NCBI GenBank assembly: GCA_008477525.1
Contig: SPDT01000001.1
Span: 4,092,001 to 4,156,000, forward strand
Length of the DNA stretch: 64,000 nt
Origin: Hypomyces perniciosus
Taxonomy: Eukaryota; Ascomycota; Sordariomycetes; Hypocreales; Hypocreaceae
Direction of reading: 5' to 3'
The notes beneath the pieces were generated by a model. It was not told where the DNA came from. It saw only the letters and a program-made list of their open reading frames with translations, and searched no databases. The translations under genes were made by a program, and so were the position numbers. Below are positions 13,024 to 24,099 of this stretch, in pieces; the first letter of the stretch is position 1, and each line of letters starts with the position of its first letter.

Positions 13024-14027
13024 TGACCCTACCTCGCCTGGACGCGATTACCATTCTTGAATACGATCTAGAAAAGACACCTACTTGAACCCCTTGGTTA
13101 TAGTGGTGTTAGGGTTGTATTCATGCCAACCTGAACGGAGTAATCTCTGGTGTGCTGTTTTTGCAGAAAAGTTGGTCTTTAGAACCATGCCGGGCACATG
13201 GATGCGCGACGCAAGCGCCGCAATTTCGCACGACACGATATGCCTAATGCCCTCGTTTTTTTGCTTTCTGGACGATCAAAATAATCTCATTCGATAGACG
13301 TCGCATCACTACACACCAGGAGTCGCGCCATGTGTTGAGGAGCCCTGAGGAGCCGTTTGGCCCCTCGGGCTATGCCGCTGGCGCGAGACTCCCTGATGAA
13401 GTACACGAGATGCCATTTTTTCATTATACCCTGACCGATTGGGGCATGCGCGTGCGTTTTAAATACCAGTGTGGGAAGCAACGGAGTTCAGCATGGTTCG
13501 GGGAGTACGGGGAGAGCAAGCAGATAGGCCGATTTAATTACTTGACTGTTGGTTGGGCTGGATGAGTGTCGACATTTTGCGGCACTGGATTCCTTGCCCT
13601 TGGGGGAGAAGGAGGATCTTTCCATATGCCCGCGAGTATGAGGCATTACCTAGGCATTGACATACATGGGGGTTTCCTATCTAATTTACTTCCCTACCTA
13701 CTCCATAGTTTCGATAGCAAAAACGGCCTTTTGATCTTGACTGTCTTTGTGTATTATTATGTGATGCGATCAATATGATATGATATGATATGATATGCAG
13801 TTACTACATAACACACATAGGTGACTGTCCCCACCGCGGGGCTGCTGATGTTCCAGTTGTCAGTTGTTTACCCCCTCCAAACCCAACATACATAGATAGA
13901 TACATACCTTTAACCAACAACATCTCCAATCTGAACCCAAAGAAAAGAGACGATCTTTGACAGCCTTGGTTATTTCTGATACAAGGCGCGGGGAACCATA
14001 CATATCGTCTCTTCTCAGATTCACACA
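13024..14027. other. Intergenic with ATATG pentamer repeat
   Basis: Holds the 3' end of the SH3 gene and the promoter of DcpS. Five perfect ATATG units lie at 13773-13797. No gene recognised. Confidence 0.5.
13773..13797. repeat. ATATG pentamer repeat
   Basis: Five perfect ATATG units upstream of the DcpS gene. Confidence 0.85.
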
Positions 14028-15150
14028 ATGGCAGACCTCAAAGCTAGAGCAGAGGCCGCCGTGCCCAAATTCAAGCTTGAGCGCGTACTCAATCAAGGTG
14101 TGTGTTTGTCACTCACTCCCTAGCAGATATATCCGAGTAGTAATCACACGAAATACGTTTAAGAGAAAACTAATGTCTGATCATAATCTATGTACAGACC
14201 AAGCTGGCCGGCGTACTTCTCTCTACGGCTCTATCGACGACCAACCTGCGCTCCTCATCGTGGAGAGAGCTCCCTTCCCGACGTCGGAGACGTACCTTGC
14301 TGCTCTGCCGTCGTCGCTTGCGCGGTTGAAGAATCTAGGCGCCAATGATATATACAGCTGGAGCATGGCGCGGAGCGGCGTGGCGGATGCGCATGTTTCC
14401 ACGAATGCGACAGCCGGAAAAGACGACGAAGAAGAAGGCGACGTTGGATTCTTTGCGGATCTTAAAATCAACCTGATATACCCCTGCACGGAGGTGCACA
14501 TCAAAAAGTACAGCAAGCAAGGCGTGCGGTTCGTCATCGAAACGCCCGACATCTACAGGGACCACATACGGCCGTACATGCAGCGCAAGAGGGAGCAAGG
14601 AAGGCTCAATTGGGTATTCAACATTATTGAGGGCAGGACGGAAGTAGAAGACGTTATATACAGGACAAAGCTCGGGGAAGCTGGCGACGAGGGGTTTCTC
14701 CTCCTGCCGGACCTGAACTGGGACCGCAAGACGCTCGATGCGCTGCACTTGCTGGCGCTGGTGGAGCGGCGGGATATCTGGTCGCTGAGGGACCTGAAGA
14801 AGAAGCATATTCCCTGGCTGCGGCACATGAAGGCGAAGCTTGTGGCTGCCACGGTGGAGACGTATCCTTCCATCGAGGCGGACCAGTTGAAGCTTTATGT
14901 GCACTATCAACCGACGTACTACCATTTCCACATTCATATCGTGCACGTTGCGCTCGAGGCTGGGGCGACGCAGGCAACGGGCAAGGCGGTCGGGCTGGAC
15001 AGCATCATAGCGACGCTTGAGGTGATGGGAGGGGACGAGGAGGAGGCGGGCATGGACGCGTTAAGCATGAGTTATACGCTGGGAGAGGCGAACGAGTTGT
15101 GGACGGAGGTGTTTGAGCCGCTTAAGAAGAGTGGTAGAGCTTCTCAATAG
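14028..15150 (+). CDS. DCS1: Scavenger mRNA-decapping enzyme DcpS (HIT family)
   Basis: Hydrolyses residual m7G cap dinucleotides left after 3'-5' mRNA decay, releasing m7GMP. Two exons, 14028-14097 and 14198-15150, give 340 aa. The C-terminal half carries the HIT histidine triad in YYHFHIHIVHV, with H266, H268 and H270; the central one is the nucleophile in the family and falls at the same number as in yeast Dcs1. The N-terminal half has the swapped-dimer region, and the middle contains the basic KKKHIPWLRHMK helix region before the triad. Length matches the family. The 3' end overlaps the end of the opposite-strand GILT-like CDS by 29 bp. Confidence 0.93.
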
Positions 15151-16109
15151 CGAGGACGAGGTCGTTGACGCCGGGGCCGTGGGGGCAGTCGATCCACTGG
15201 CCGCCGTCGCGAATGCAGTAGGTTTCGTTGTTGAGGCGGATGGTGCAGCTAATAGTCACACCGGCCTAGAAGCATCCCTGTGTTAGTATAGAACAGACGA
15301 TACTACATATTCGACTTCAATAGAGAAGGAGACGTACATCGGCTGTGCGCTGGACGCTATTCCGCAGCAGCTCAAGCCCGTGGGCGCCGTCATCGCCGGC
15401 GGCGCAGTCGTTGAGCTTCTGGATATCGATGGCGTGCTCGAGCGCGCAGTCTTCGACGAGGGTACGGTCGGGGATGCTCGAGTAGTCCCTTGTCAGGCAC
15501 ATGATAAAGCCGAGATTGGTTTTGGGATCGGGGTAGAGCTCGCGGGCGCAGAGCTCAATGATGTTGCCCATGCATTCGGAGGGGCCGTGTTTACATTGGA
15601 CGCCATCGTTGGCCGTGGGACTGAGAGGCTCGTTAGTATGGGAGGGAGAGTTGACGGAGGGGAGAGTTGTGGGTTTGACGTACGTGCCGATGTAGGAGAG
15701 CGTGAAGTTGACTTTGTCGTAGACTTGCTGCATGACAGGGAGGATCAAGCTTCGAAGGGCGTCCTGAAGAAGGGAAAGGTAGTTAGCATGATGGATCCAA
15801 CGGAGATACCATGGCATAGTTGGCATATCTGCGTACTCTGGTATCTGGGCATTTGCTTATGATGTGAGCCTCCAAGGGCACGAGCTTTGAACGCGTTGCT
15901 GGACTGTTATCGCCATCGCGACTCGGCGAGACGCTGTCGGAATTCAGAGCGGTCTTGTGAGGCAACAAATGCGCAGTGTTCGACCGCCAGATGTTATAGC
16001 CTAGGCCGACGAGAACGAGGCCAAAGAGAACAGTTGAAAACAAGCGGCGAGAGCGGAAGGGAGGTCGAGATCGAGAGGGCATGGTATTTTGGTCGCGCTT
16101 CTCATCCAT
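15122..16109 (-). CDS. GILT-like (gamma-interferon-inducible thiol reductase family) membrane-anchored protein
   Basis: 259 aa from four exons, complement 15837-16109, 15684-15763, 15338-15620 and 15122-15265. A signal-anchor (LFSTVLFGLVLVGLGYNIW) follows a basic N-terminus, placing the rest in the secretory lumen. The body has GILT hallmarks: an EAHIISKCPD strand, a helix with LPVMQQV, and the CKHGPSECMGNIIELCA cysteine block corresponding to the family CxHGxxEC signature. At the usual CxxC active site the sequence reads CPDTRD: C87 is present but the second cysteine is not, so thiol-reductase activity is doubtful. The donor after CPDTR was preferred over a later GT because it restores the family-like CPDTRDALRSLI. 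An intron with an ACTAAC branch site sits after SYIGT. Start could also be the Met at residue 10. Confidence 0.85.
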
Positions 16110-17006
16110 GATGGATGGCTGCTTGGATAAGATCTGCCAAGGGTGTCGTCCCGAGGCGTAAGGAAGCTATAGTATGAGCGATTCCCGTTTGTCTTTCAGC
16201 TGAGAATATGTGGTTTCCAGCTCTTCTGTTCTAGCAAAGAGTCACAGAAGTAGGATGAGTTTTATCGTCTTGTCGTTTTGACGGAGTGAAGATGAAGCTA
16301 TAGCGTAGAAACGGCGTCATATTGTGGAGGGATGATATTGATATGTTACTGCTACTAGTACTATGTACATAGTACCTATCTATGAGGTATGTGGGTCCGA
16401 GAGTCCGGATCTTCATGCGGAGCGAATACGGAATAGTACAGTTTCGTACTCCGTACTCCGACTAGGTACCTAGTAGTTAGGGCGAGTACGAGTAGATATT
16501 TTAGCCTAGCAGCTTGGACACGCACGTGATGGATGCGAATGAGCCTCAACTCCGTCTCCAATAAATAAATAAATACATCTGTCTTCGGCAATCATCTTGA
16601 AATCAGTGGAGCCCGGGTTGAGGATGGGGCTCTGAATATTAATAGTGAAGTAAACCGCCTAGGTACACTTATTTATGCATGAGCTCTGAGCGGTCTCCTC
16701 AGTTTCGGGGACATCTGAAGCCTGAAAGTGCCTCACTCGCCAAATGGTAAATGCCCGAGCACCCACATAGCCGGGTGATAATAGTGGCTTGCAGTAGGCT
16801 GAATCCCCCCAAACCGCAACACTCACTCACTGCATTGATAGCGTTGTTGGTGAATGTGCATCACTTCTTACTTGTGCATTCTTTAAAGGGACAACGAAGA
16901 CGGAGATCACAAATCGCATTTACCCCGGCCAACTCCCTCCGTATCCTAAAACGGCATTTCCCCTTTTGCTCGATATCATGAAAGCCTCATCCTCATCAAC
17001 GTAACT
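16110..17006. other. Divergent promoter region between GILT-like and hexokinase genes
   Basis: Two genes diverge from this 0.9-kb stretch. It contains a TACTCCGTA motif at 16447-16455 followed by a partial second copy, and the local AATAAATAAATAAATA tetranucleotide run near 16560. No gene recognised. Confidence 0.45.
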
Positions 17007-18630
17007 ATGCCGTCTCAAGCGTCTCCTATCGACCGGTTCCTCGCCCCGCTCCACATCGACGTGGAGACGTGTGATCAGCTTTCGTCACGGTTTCTTGAAA
17101 ACTTTGCGTATCTGGCTGCAGAATCAAAAGATCAGTTTTTGCCGACACCGATATCTGAATCTATCCTGCGACCGATCGCGGAACGAGGCCATGGACGGTA
17201 AGCTGCCTGTCGTCTAGACTTGTTGGGGATGGAGCTGATGCAGATCTCCAGTCACCTCGCCATAGACATGTAAGATATTGCTATTCCAGCATCGCTGGTT
17301 TACATGCTATACTGACCTGCTTGTACATAGTGGAGGGACGAATCTCAGAGTGGGCTTTGTCGAGCTGCATGGTAACAACCAAGATGCCTCCAGGAGAGTG
17401 AAACGCCTACTGGAGAAAGCATGGCCCATCGACGAGCACTTGAAAAATGACAACGCAGACAGTCTCTTCGTATGGATCGGACAGTGTATCGCCGAGGTGA
17501 TTGAGCAAGGGTGCAAGCAGTTTCGTATCCCCAACGACAAAGCCTTATCTCTTGGTGTCACCTTCAGTTTCCCTGTGGAGCAGCAGTCTGTCTCTCGGGC
17601 AACATTGATGTCGATGGGAAAGGGCTTTGCTTTGCCGTCTGGTATTGATCTGGGCTCGCGTCTGGAAGAGGGATACTCCAGGGCGAATCATCAAGGTCTC
17701 CCGCCCATCAAGGTTACCGCCATTGCCAACGATGCGGTTTCTACATTGGTGTCCTTCATCTTCAACTATGACGGAGTGGAGAATCGGCGCGCTACCATGG
17801 GCTTGATTCTGGGGACGGGGTCAAATGCGACAATCCCCCTAAAGTTGAGCCTCTTGGGATCTAGTAAACGGCCCCATACGGTGAGCGTACTCCCCGGTGA
17901 GAGCGTGGCAGACGCTAGGATTGCCGTCAACACCGAATGGAGTATCAATGGCACCCTACGGCCCATATTGGATCAGAAGCTCTACACCCCCTGGGACGAA
18001 ACGCTGTCCTCACAGAATGAGATACCCGGATTCCAACCACTGGAGTATATGACTGCTGGCAGATACCTTGGAGAGCTTGGCCGGATTATCCTGGTTGATT
18101 ATCTGGTCACTGTTTTGAAGACACCTCCCGAGGCGTTGCCGAAGAAGCTGCTTGAGAAGCACAGCTTGACAACGACGTTCCTTAGTCACTTCAAGCCGCT
18201 GCAGCCCGCTGCCCTTCTTGCCAGACTCAAGGAAGAAATTCCCGAATCAACAGAGGCATCCTCTTTCGCTTGGACGGAGGACTTGGCCGAGGCCTTGTAT
18301 CGCATCGCAAAGGCCATTGAAGTTCGAGCGGCTGGTATTATCGCGGCTGCGATCATCGCGTTGCTCACATTGGCGGAGGAAATACCCTCACGCCCACCGG
18401 CACTCGCAGGCTCGCCGACTCGGGAGCTCGGGGTGGGTTACACAGGCGGCTGCATCACCCATTTCCAGGATTACTTGAAAGACTGTCAGAGCTTTTTGGA
18501 TCAACTGATGACACGGAGGTTTGATGCCGGGAGCCCACTACGGGTCGTGCTTACTCCCTGCCATGATGGGGGAGTCATCGGAGCGGGTATACTTGTGGTG
18601 GCAGCGGCATCTTCGGAGAATGATGCCTAA
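17007..18630 (+). CDS. Atypical hexokinase-family protein
   Basis: 502 aa from three exons, 17007-17197, 17252-17269 (an 18-nt microexon) and 17331-18630. The ATP-binding motif GGTNLRVGFVEL (residues 71 onward), the sugar-binding signature LGVTFSFPVEQQ, a GKGF segment, and VNTEW (the substrate-binding N and E) are present, and the catalytic-base Asp is kept as D204 in ANDAVSTL. Departures from active hexokinases: NDTVGT is NDAVST, LGTGTNACYxE has become LGTGSNATI, and the C-terminal adenosine motif DGSGKGAA is replaced by CHDGGVIGAG. This pattern recalls the non-catalytic regulatory hexokinases of filamentous fungi (HxkC/HxkD type, which affect protease and carbon regulation), although residual sugar kinase activity cannot be ruled out. 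Microexon inclusion restores RHLAIDIGGTN. Confidence 0.82.
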
Positions 18631-19524
18631 AGAAGTAGAATAAGACTTGGAATTTGGGTTAAGAAAGTACACGGAAACTGGCGTTTATGTGGACGTATCT
18701 ATGCTGTTCGGGATATACGTGGGATATATTACTAGAGCTAGAGTTTTGCGTTTAAACTCGCTCAAGAATTACCAACCATACAACTGACAACAGGTTTGAC
18801 TGGGCAACTGGACAATTCCAACGACTGGCCATATCGATCAAGTTTGACTTGCTCCCTTCAAGAACGAACGTTATCGCAGCGAACGACTTGGACTTCGGCC
18901 CGAGATCGAGGTTAGGGTTAGGACGGATTTGGCATGACGGAATCCGCGCACGTCAGGCGTCATGGCGCAATGCAGATCCATGAATTTTTTCTTCTCTCTT
19001 TGGGACGTTGTTGTTAATAGCATTTGATCCGGAAAAACTTAACACGAAGAGCAACACAAATGGTGGTCTCATTTGCTACAATTCGGCGAGTTTCCCTCTT
19101 TTTCACCTCCATGATCGCAAAGCTCTTTGCATAATAGATGAGGACCGGACTCTATTAAAAGGGCCGCTGATCTGTAAGCTGCATCGTCAGCAAAGATACG
19201 AAGTACATGTATGCATACTCCGTCCAGCCGTCCGGGTACCGCTTCCGTGGGGGGGCAGTACGAAGTACGAAGTCGTATGTAGTAGTAGCGCTATATTAAT
19301 ACGTACTAGTACTTCGTACGCCCTACCTACCTACTTCGTATAAACATATGCTCCGTAATCCGGACCGTGTTTGCAACCCATATTTCCGATTACGAGCCCA
19401 ACCTTCTTTTTTTCTCTTCCTATTTTAGTTCACTCATTCCACCAGAAACAATTAGAGTGGCGCTTTCTTTAATTGTATAGTTATTGGAATAATCAACACG
19501 TCATATCCTAGAAGTGCAGCAGAT
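18631..19524. other. Intergenic with telomere-like and TACGAAG repeats
   Basis: No gene recognised. GTTAGGGTTAGG at 18911-18922 is about two telomere-type TTAGGG units, too short to be a real telomere remnant by itself. Around 19258-19325 there is a cluster of TACGAAG/TACTTCG variants, including two direct copies of TACGAAG. Confidence 0.4.
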
Positions 19525-21677
19525 ATGTCTGATTCCGGTAACGGGACCACGCCGCAAAGTGCGGGGCCGAACCCCGGTCCGGGTCCGGTGCCTATTCGCG
19601 GAGCTCGTGGCACAGATCCCGATGACAATAACGAGATTGATGCCGCCACGTTCGACTTGCTATCTAAGTCGCTCTCCACATCGGTTCCCGTCCTAGAGCC
19701 GGAGCTTATTGAGAATGCCATGCTCCGGCCGGAGGCGTCCAACAGCAGGGTTCCTCGTGTCGATCCAAGTGGTGAGGAGGGATCTATACATCATCAGGAC
19801 TTGCTAGAGAATGATGAAGATGCCGAGCCAACGGAAACGTCGCCTCTCGTTCGCAAGCGCACAGCAGGCTCGACGGCCTCAAACGCCGCAGAGACGCCGG
19901 CCTTCCTAGGAGACACCTCACCAGGTCGTTTCTGGCTCATCTTTTCGCAAATCTTACTTGTGCTGTTCATAGCCTCCTTTGACGGGACGATTATGGCGTC
20001 GTCACATCCAGTTATTACATCTTACTTTAAATCAGCCAACTCAGCGTCGTGGCTGTCGACGGCCTTCTTGTTGACCTCTACCGCGTTTCAGCCCCTGCTT
20101 GGTCGGCTGTCTGACGCTATGGGCCGGAAGCCTTTGTTCATTTTGACCATAGGCATCTTTGTACTGGCGACGGCATGGTGTGCTGCTGCGCAGAGCATTG
20201 AAAGCTTTATTGCGGCGAGGGCGGTTTGTGGATTGGGTGCCGGTGGCTCGATGACTTTGGGGAGTATTCTAACAAGCGACCTCGTGCCCATTGAGTGCGT
20301 TATCCGTTCTATTTGTGTCTCGAAAATCCCCCATTGATGCTAACGGGGGGTTATATAGGCGCCGGGGAGTTTACCAGTCCTACATCAACGTGATCTTTGG
20401 CGTCGGCAGCGTTCTCGGGGCGGCTCTGGGGGGTGCCATGGCCGAGACCTTTGGCTGGCGATGGGAATTCGGCATCCAGATTCCACCCATGCTTCTGTGT
20501 ATCGGTATTTCGGCGGTAGCTATTCCCAGCGATATTGGCCTTAATGGGCCTCGCAAGGGAACCTGGGACGCCCTCGCAGAATTCGATTTCAAGGGCTCGA
20601 TCCTGTTGACCCTTTCTACGACCTCTGCTATCCTTGGCTTGGTAAGTGGCAGTGACTACATATACCTGAAAGATGCAAACTAACGGGTCTGATTTCTAGA
20701 CTCTCGGTGGTAATGTGCTTCCATGTAAGAGCCAAACTGACCCACTTCCTTCTTCTCACTTGGATCTTCAGCTCACATAGGATTTCTCTCAGGGTCGCAT
20801 CCCTTCGTTGTTGCTTCTCTCGTCACAGCTACAGTCTGCTTCCCGACCTTCTTCTGGGTAGAATCCCGCGTCGCGAAACCGATTATGCCTCTTCGTCTCA
20901 TCCGACACTCTCCCCGTGCTAACCTAATCTTCTCCAACTTCATCGCCGCTTTTCTCTCCAATTCAATCCTTTTCAACATGTAAGTAATCCATCCAAGGCC
21001 CAATCTTGTTCGTAGTAACTGACAAATGGTCTAGTCCTCTTTACTTCCAAGCTGTCCTCCTCTCCAGTGCCACTTCATCTGGCCTGCGCCTTGTCTTGTC
21101 TTCCATCGTCTCCTCGGGGGCAGGCACCCTGACCGGTTTCGCCATTACGTGGACCAGACGCCTTAAGTGGCCTGTCGTCTCTGGCGCGCTATTATATCTC
21201 GCCGGTTGCATCTCCCTATGTCTCCTCCAGCGAGGGCTGCCTAGCATCGTCTACCCCCTTATTCTTGTGCCATACTCCCTAGGTCAAGGGTTTCAATTCC
21301 CAGGGACATTCATGGCCATACTTGCCACCTCCCCACAGGCGGAGCAGGCGGTAGTGACTAGCACACTCATCCTCTGGCGTAGTGTAGGAATGGTGCTTGG
21401 TATTGCGATGAGCAGTCTTGTGGTGCAGAATGCGCTGGTGCATTACCTCGGCGCGTTTGTCAACGGCGAGAATAAGGCCGAAATCATCAAGCAGGTCAGA
21501 CAGTCTGTCGAGGCAATTGCTAAGTTGGAGGAGCCGTATAGGGAGCAGGTTGTGCAGAGTTATGAGGCAGCGTTGAGGATGACGTTCATACTCTGTACGT
21601 TGATGGCTGCTATTTCAGTGCTTATTGTTTTGCCTGTCAAGTTGCCTAATTTGGCCCATGGAAAACGGAAGTCATAG
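19525..21677 (+). CDS. MFS transporter, DHA2/Vba-type (vacuolar basic amino acid transporter-like)
   Basis: 642 aa from five exons: 19525-20294, 20359-20641, 20700-20724 (25 nt), 20772-20979 and 21035-21677. A hydrophilic N-terminus of about 130 residues, including an ETSPLVRKR segment of the dileucine-sorting type, precedes a membrane domain with roughly 14 helices. Family motifs seen: FDGTIMASSHPVITSYF in TM1, the loop GRLSDAMGRKP (MFS motif A), RAVCGLGAGGSMTLGSILTSDLVP (TM4-5) and a GWRWEFGIQIP segment. These match the yeast Vba/Fnx1 group, proton antiporters loading basic amino acids into the vacuole. The acidic sorting-type N-terminus supports a vacuolar location, but substrate is inferred from family only. 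Confidence 0.88.
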
Positions 21678-22538
21678 AACAGAGTTGCGTAGATCTTCGG
21701 GAAGTCGTCTATTAGCAAACAGAACTTTGTATGTAGGCCAGGGAGAACAAATTGGTAGAGGTTTATTATACTGACCGTCTCTAGTAGTATACAAATCGCA
21801 GACATTTTAGAATTTGGTCATTGACATCTAGTTCAAAGGTGCCTATTAAGCAACTACGTGTAGTTGATTCTCACCTATCCCTCTTAGCTATCAATGCAAT
21901 CCGTGTCTAGTAGCAGTTCTCCCCCCTTGAATCGGCTATCCGCAGCTCGATACTTATCGTCAATATAACTAGAAGGTTCCATCAATCTCAGTGATTTCCG
22001 TTCGTTGTTACACGACATCAAATTGTTAACAGCTAGTCGATCAGTCAACAAACAGAAAAGTATTTAATCTCTCACCCTCTCTACCATCCCCCTCTGCTTT
22101 TTTCTTTCTCTCTATCTATATCTTTATAGCATCAGTATCGATATACACACCAAAAGAACCCAACGCACCCATTTGATAATACCGATATTCACTTCATCTA
22201 CAATATCATCTGCGTGAAGTTCATGGCTTCTTCAAGTTCAACTTCCTACATCCCAGTCTTAGTGTTGAGTAAGTTGCAAACAGTCAGTGCTCGGATGGCA
22301 GCTCACGTTTCTTGCGTGTTTACTAAATTCCAGCCCAGAAGGCCTGTCTCGCAACGCTTGAACCTCGACTCCTCTTCTTGCGACGACAACGTCGCCGCAC
22401 GTCACATCTACCATCAACCATACAGCCTGGAGTGTACATCCTCGACCATACATCCTACATTATAACCCTAGAACTCCTCGTTAACAGTGGTGCTAGCACT
22501 CCAAGGTCCGATAGCAAGTTCCCGCTAATGGCGAAGAT
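21678..22538. other. Gene-free, relic-like DNA
   Basis: Between the transporter and the helicase-like remnant. An 83-aa ORF at 22214-22465 has no recognisable features. The CT-rich stretch at 22070-22130 followed by an A/C-rich segment resembles a former promoter or repeat border, but no terminal repeats were found. Confidence 0.35.
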
Positions 22539-23893
22539 ATGAGACGATTCAAAACCCTAGGGACGACCGATGCATGGCTAAAGGCCCCCGTCGAACAGTC
22601 GATGTCAGTCCTTGTCTCAAACCGACGGACAGGCGGCGCACTCATATCAAGCCCCAGGGCCGCTAGGATGAAAGACGTAAACCAGCACCTATCGATCCTC
22701 ATCTGCACCTACCGACTTATATTGGACAACCCCCAGGGGCTCTGCTATACTATACATAATACACTATTTGCCCACTTTGGTGAGGCTCGGGGGAGGCTGT
22801 TGGTGAAGATATTTCTTGCCTTGAATACTCGGTATGTATCCCTATGTTTGGTGACTTTCAATATCCGAGTTCGACCGGACAAGAATCTCATCCAATACAG
22901 ATTCAAACGAAACCAAGAACTTGGAGATATTCGCTGGCAGTTTCTGATTGTGGATGAGGCTCATACGGCCCGCCCAGTAAATGGGACATACAATCATATT
23001 CCGCTAGGGTTCGTCTAGGGTTATGATCTGACTCGCCCTTAGGACGAAGCCCTCTATATTTGACTGGTAATAGAGTTTTTTGAGAGACTGCGGTGATGAT
23101 GTCGAGGTACTGTGAGTCTTTCAACGACCTGACATTGTTCAAGTAGTATTTATATATACTGACTTCTTACCCTAAAAAGCGACTCCTAACAGACCGACTA
23201 TCCTAAGGAGATGGTCAACCGAAGAGTTGAGCTGTTTGTTCGTTCTCAGAGCCAACTGAATCAGCCGGAGGGAATTACAGGTAAGCCGTTCTCCTTATTC
23301 GAAAGAGGGTGAGAATGCTTTCTAACATTGTACGGACAAGAAACCTTCAGGGATCGGACGATGTTAGCGACCAGACAAATCCACACCCGGCATAGACCTA
23401 GAAATTAATGAGGATAACGACCGACGCGCAGAAGAGTGGACAGAGTGTGACGACCTTATGGAGGTGGCACAGATCTTACGAGATGCACCAGAACCGAGCC
23501 TCTGTGGCTAGGACAGCATTGCCTACTTTGCATCAATGACACAAGTTGCCCTGAGAATCTTCACGCGCAGTCCGCACGCATCATGAACAAGCATACAACA
23601 ACATAAGGGTGCCCAAGCAAACGAGATACGAGAGCTTGCCTAACACCCCTCAACCTTTCAACTCTACAAATTACGAATCGTTTCTTCCCGTCACTACGCC
23701 CATTCCCATCACGAAAGTTCACTGGGCGTGGACAGCAATTCAGGGACCAATATCGTGAGCTGGGTCTCGAGCTTCGATAAAGGACTCTACATGCCAATAA
23801 TTCCAGACAGTCCCAGCATAATGGGTCCAAGTGCTTCTATTACTACAAGTTCGCAAAGCATACACCCTCGTCAGACGAAGCGGTAGCGAAGTC
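22539..23893 (+). pseudogene. Probable helicase-like ORF remnant with DEAH motif
   Basis: An open stretch at 22539-23018 contains RWQFLIVDEAHTARPVNG, which looks like a Walker B/DEAH box of an SNF2-type helicase, preceded by poorly conserved text. Beyond 23018 coding-like pieces continue in shifting frames interrupted by stops (for example one containing NIVSWVSSFDKGLY near 23750 and one with FAKHTPSSDEA near 23860). No intact helicase motif I (GKT) is visible. The locus is therefore read as a broken copy of a fungal helicase gene or of a repeat that carries one. The exact limits are uncertain. Confidence 0.4.
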
Positions 23894-24099
23894 GTCGGTG
23901 GTTCGACACAGAAAGAACACTATCTTGTGTTCCCGATATCCAATTAGTGCAAGATTGGTCGTCGTTTCTTCTTTTACCCGTTCCATTCCCACTTGATCGT
24001 CACCATCATGGTATATTATGACAATTATGGGTGACTGGCTGCTACCCACTCAGTCAAGGTTGGCTTCGCGATGGTCAATTTAAGAGATAACTCTCACAT

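Noticed and set aside
14335..14946. 203-codon antisense frame inside DcpS
   Set aside because: Shadow of the conserved DcpS coding sequence; no family features.
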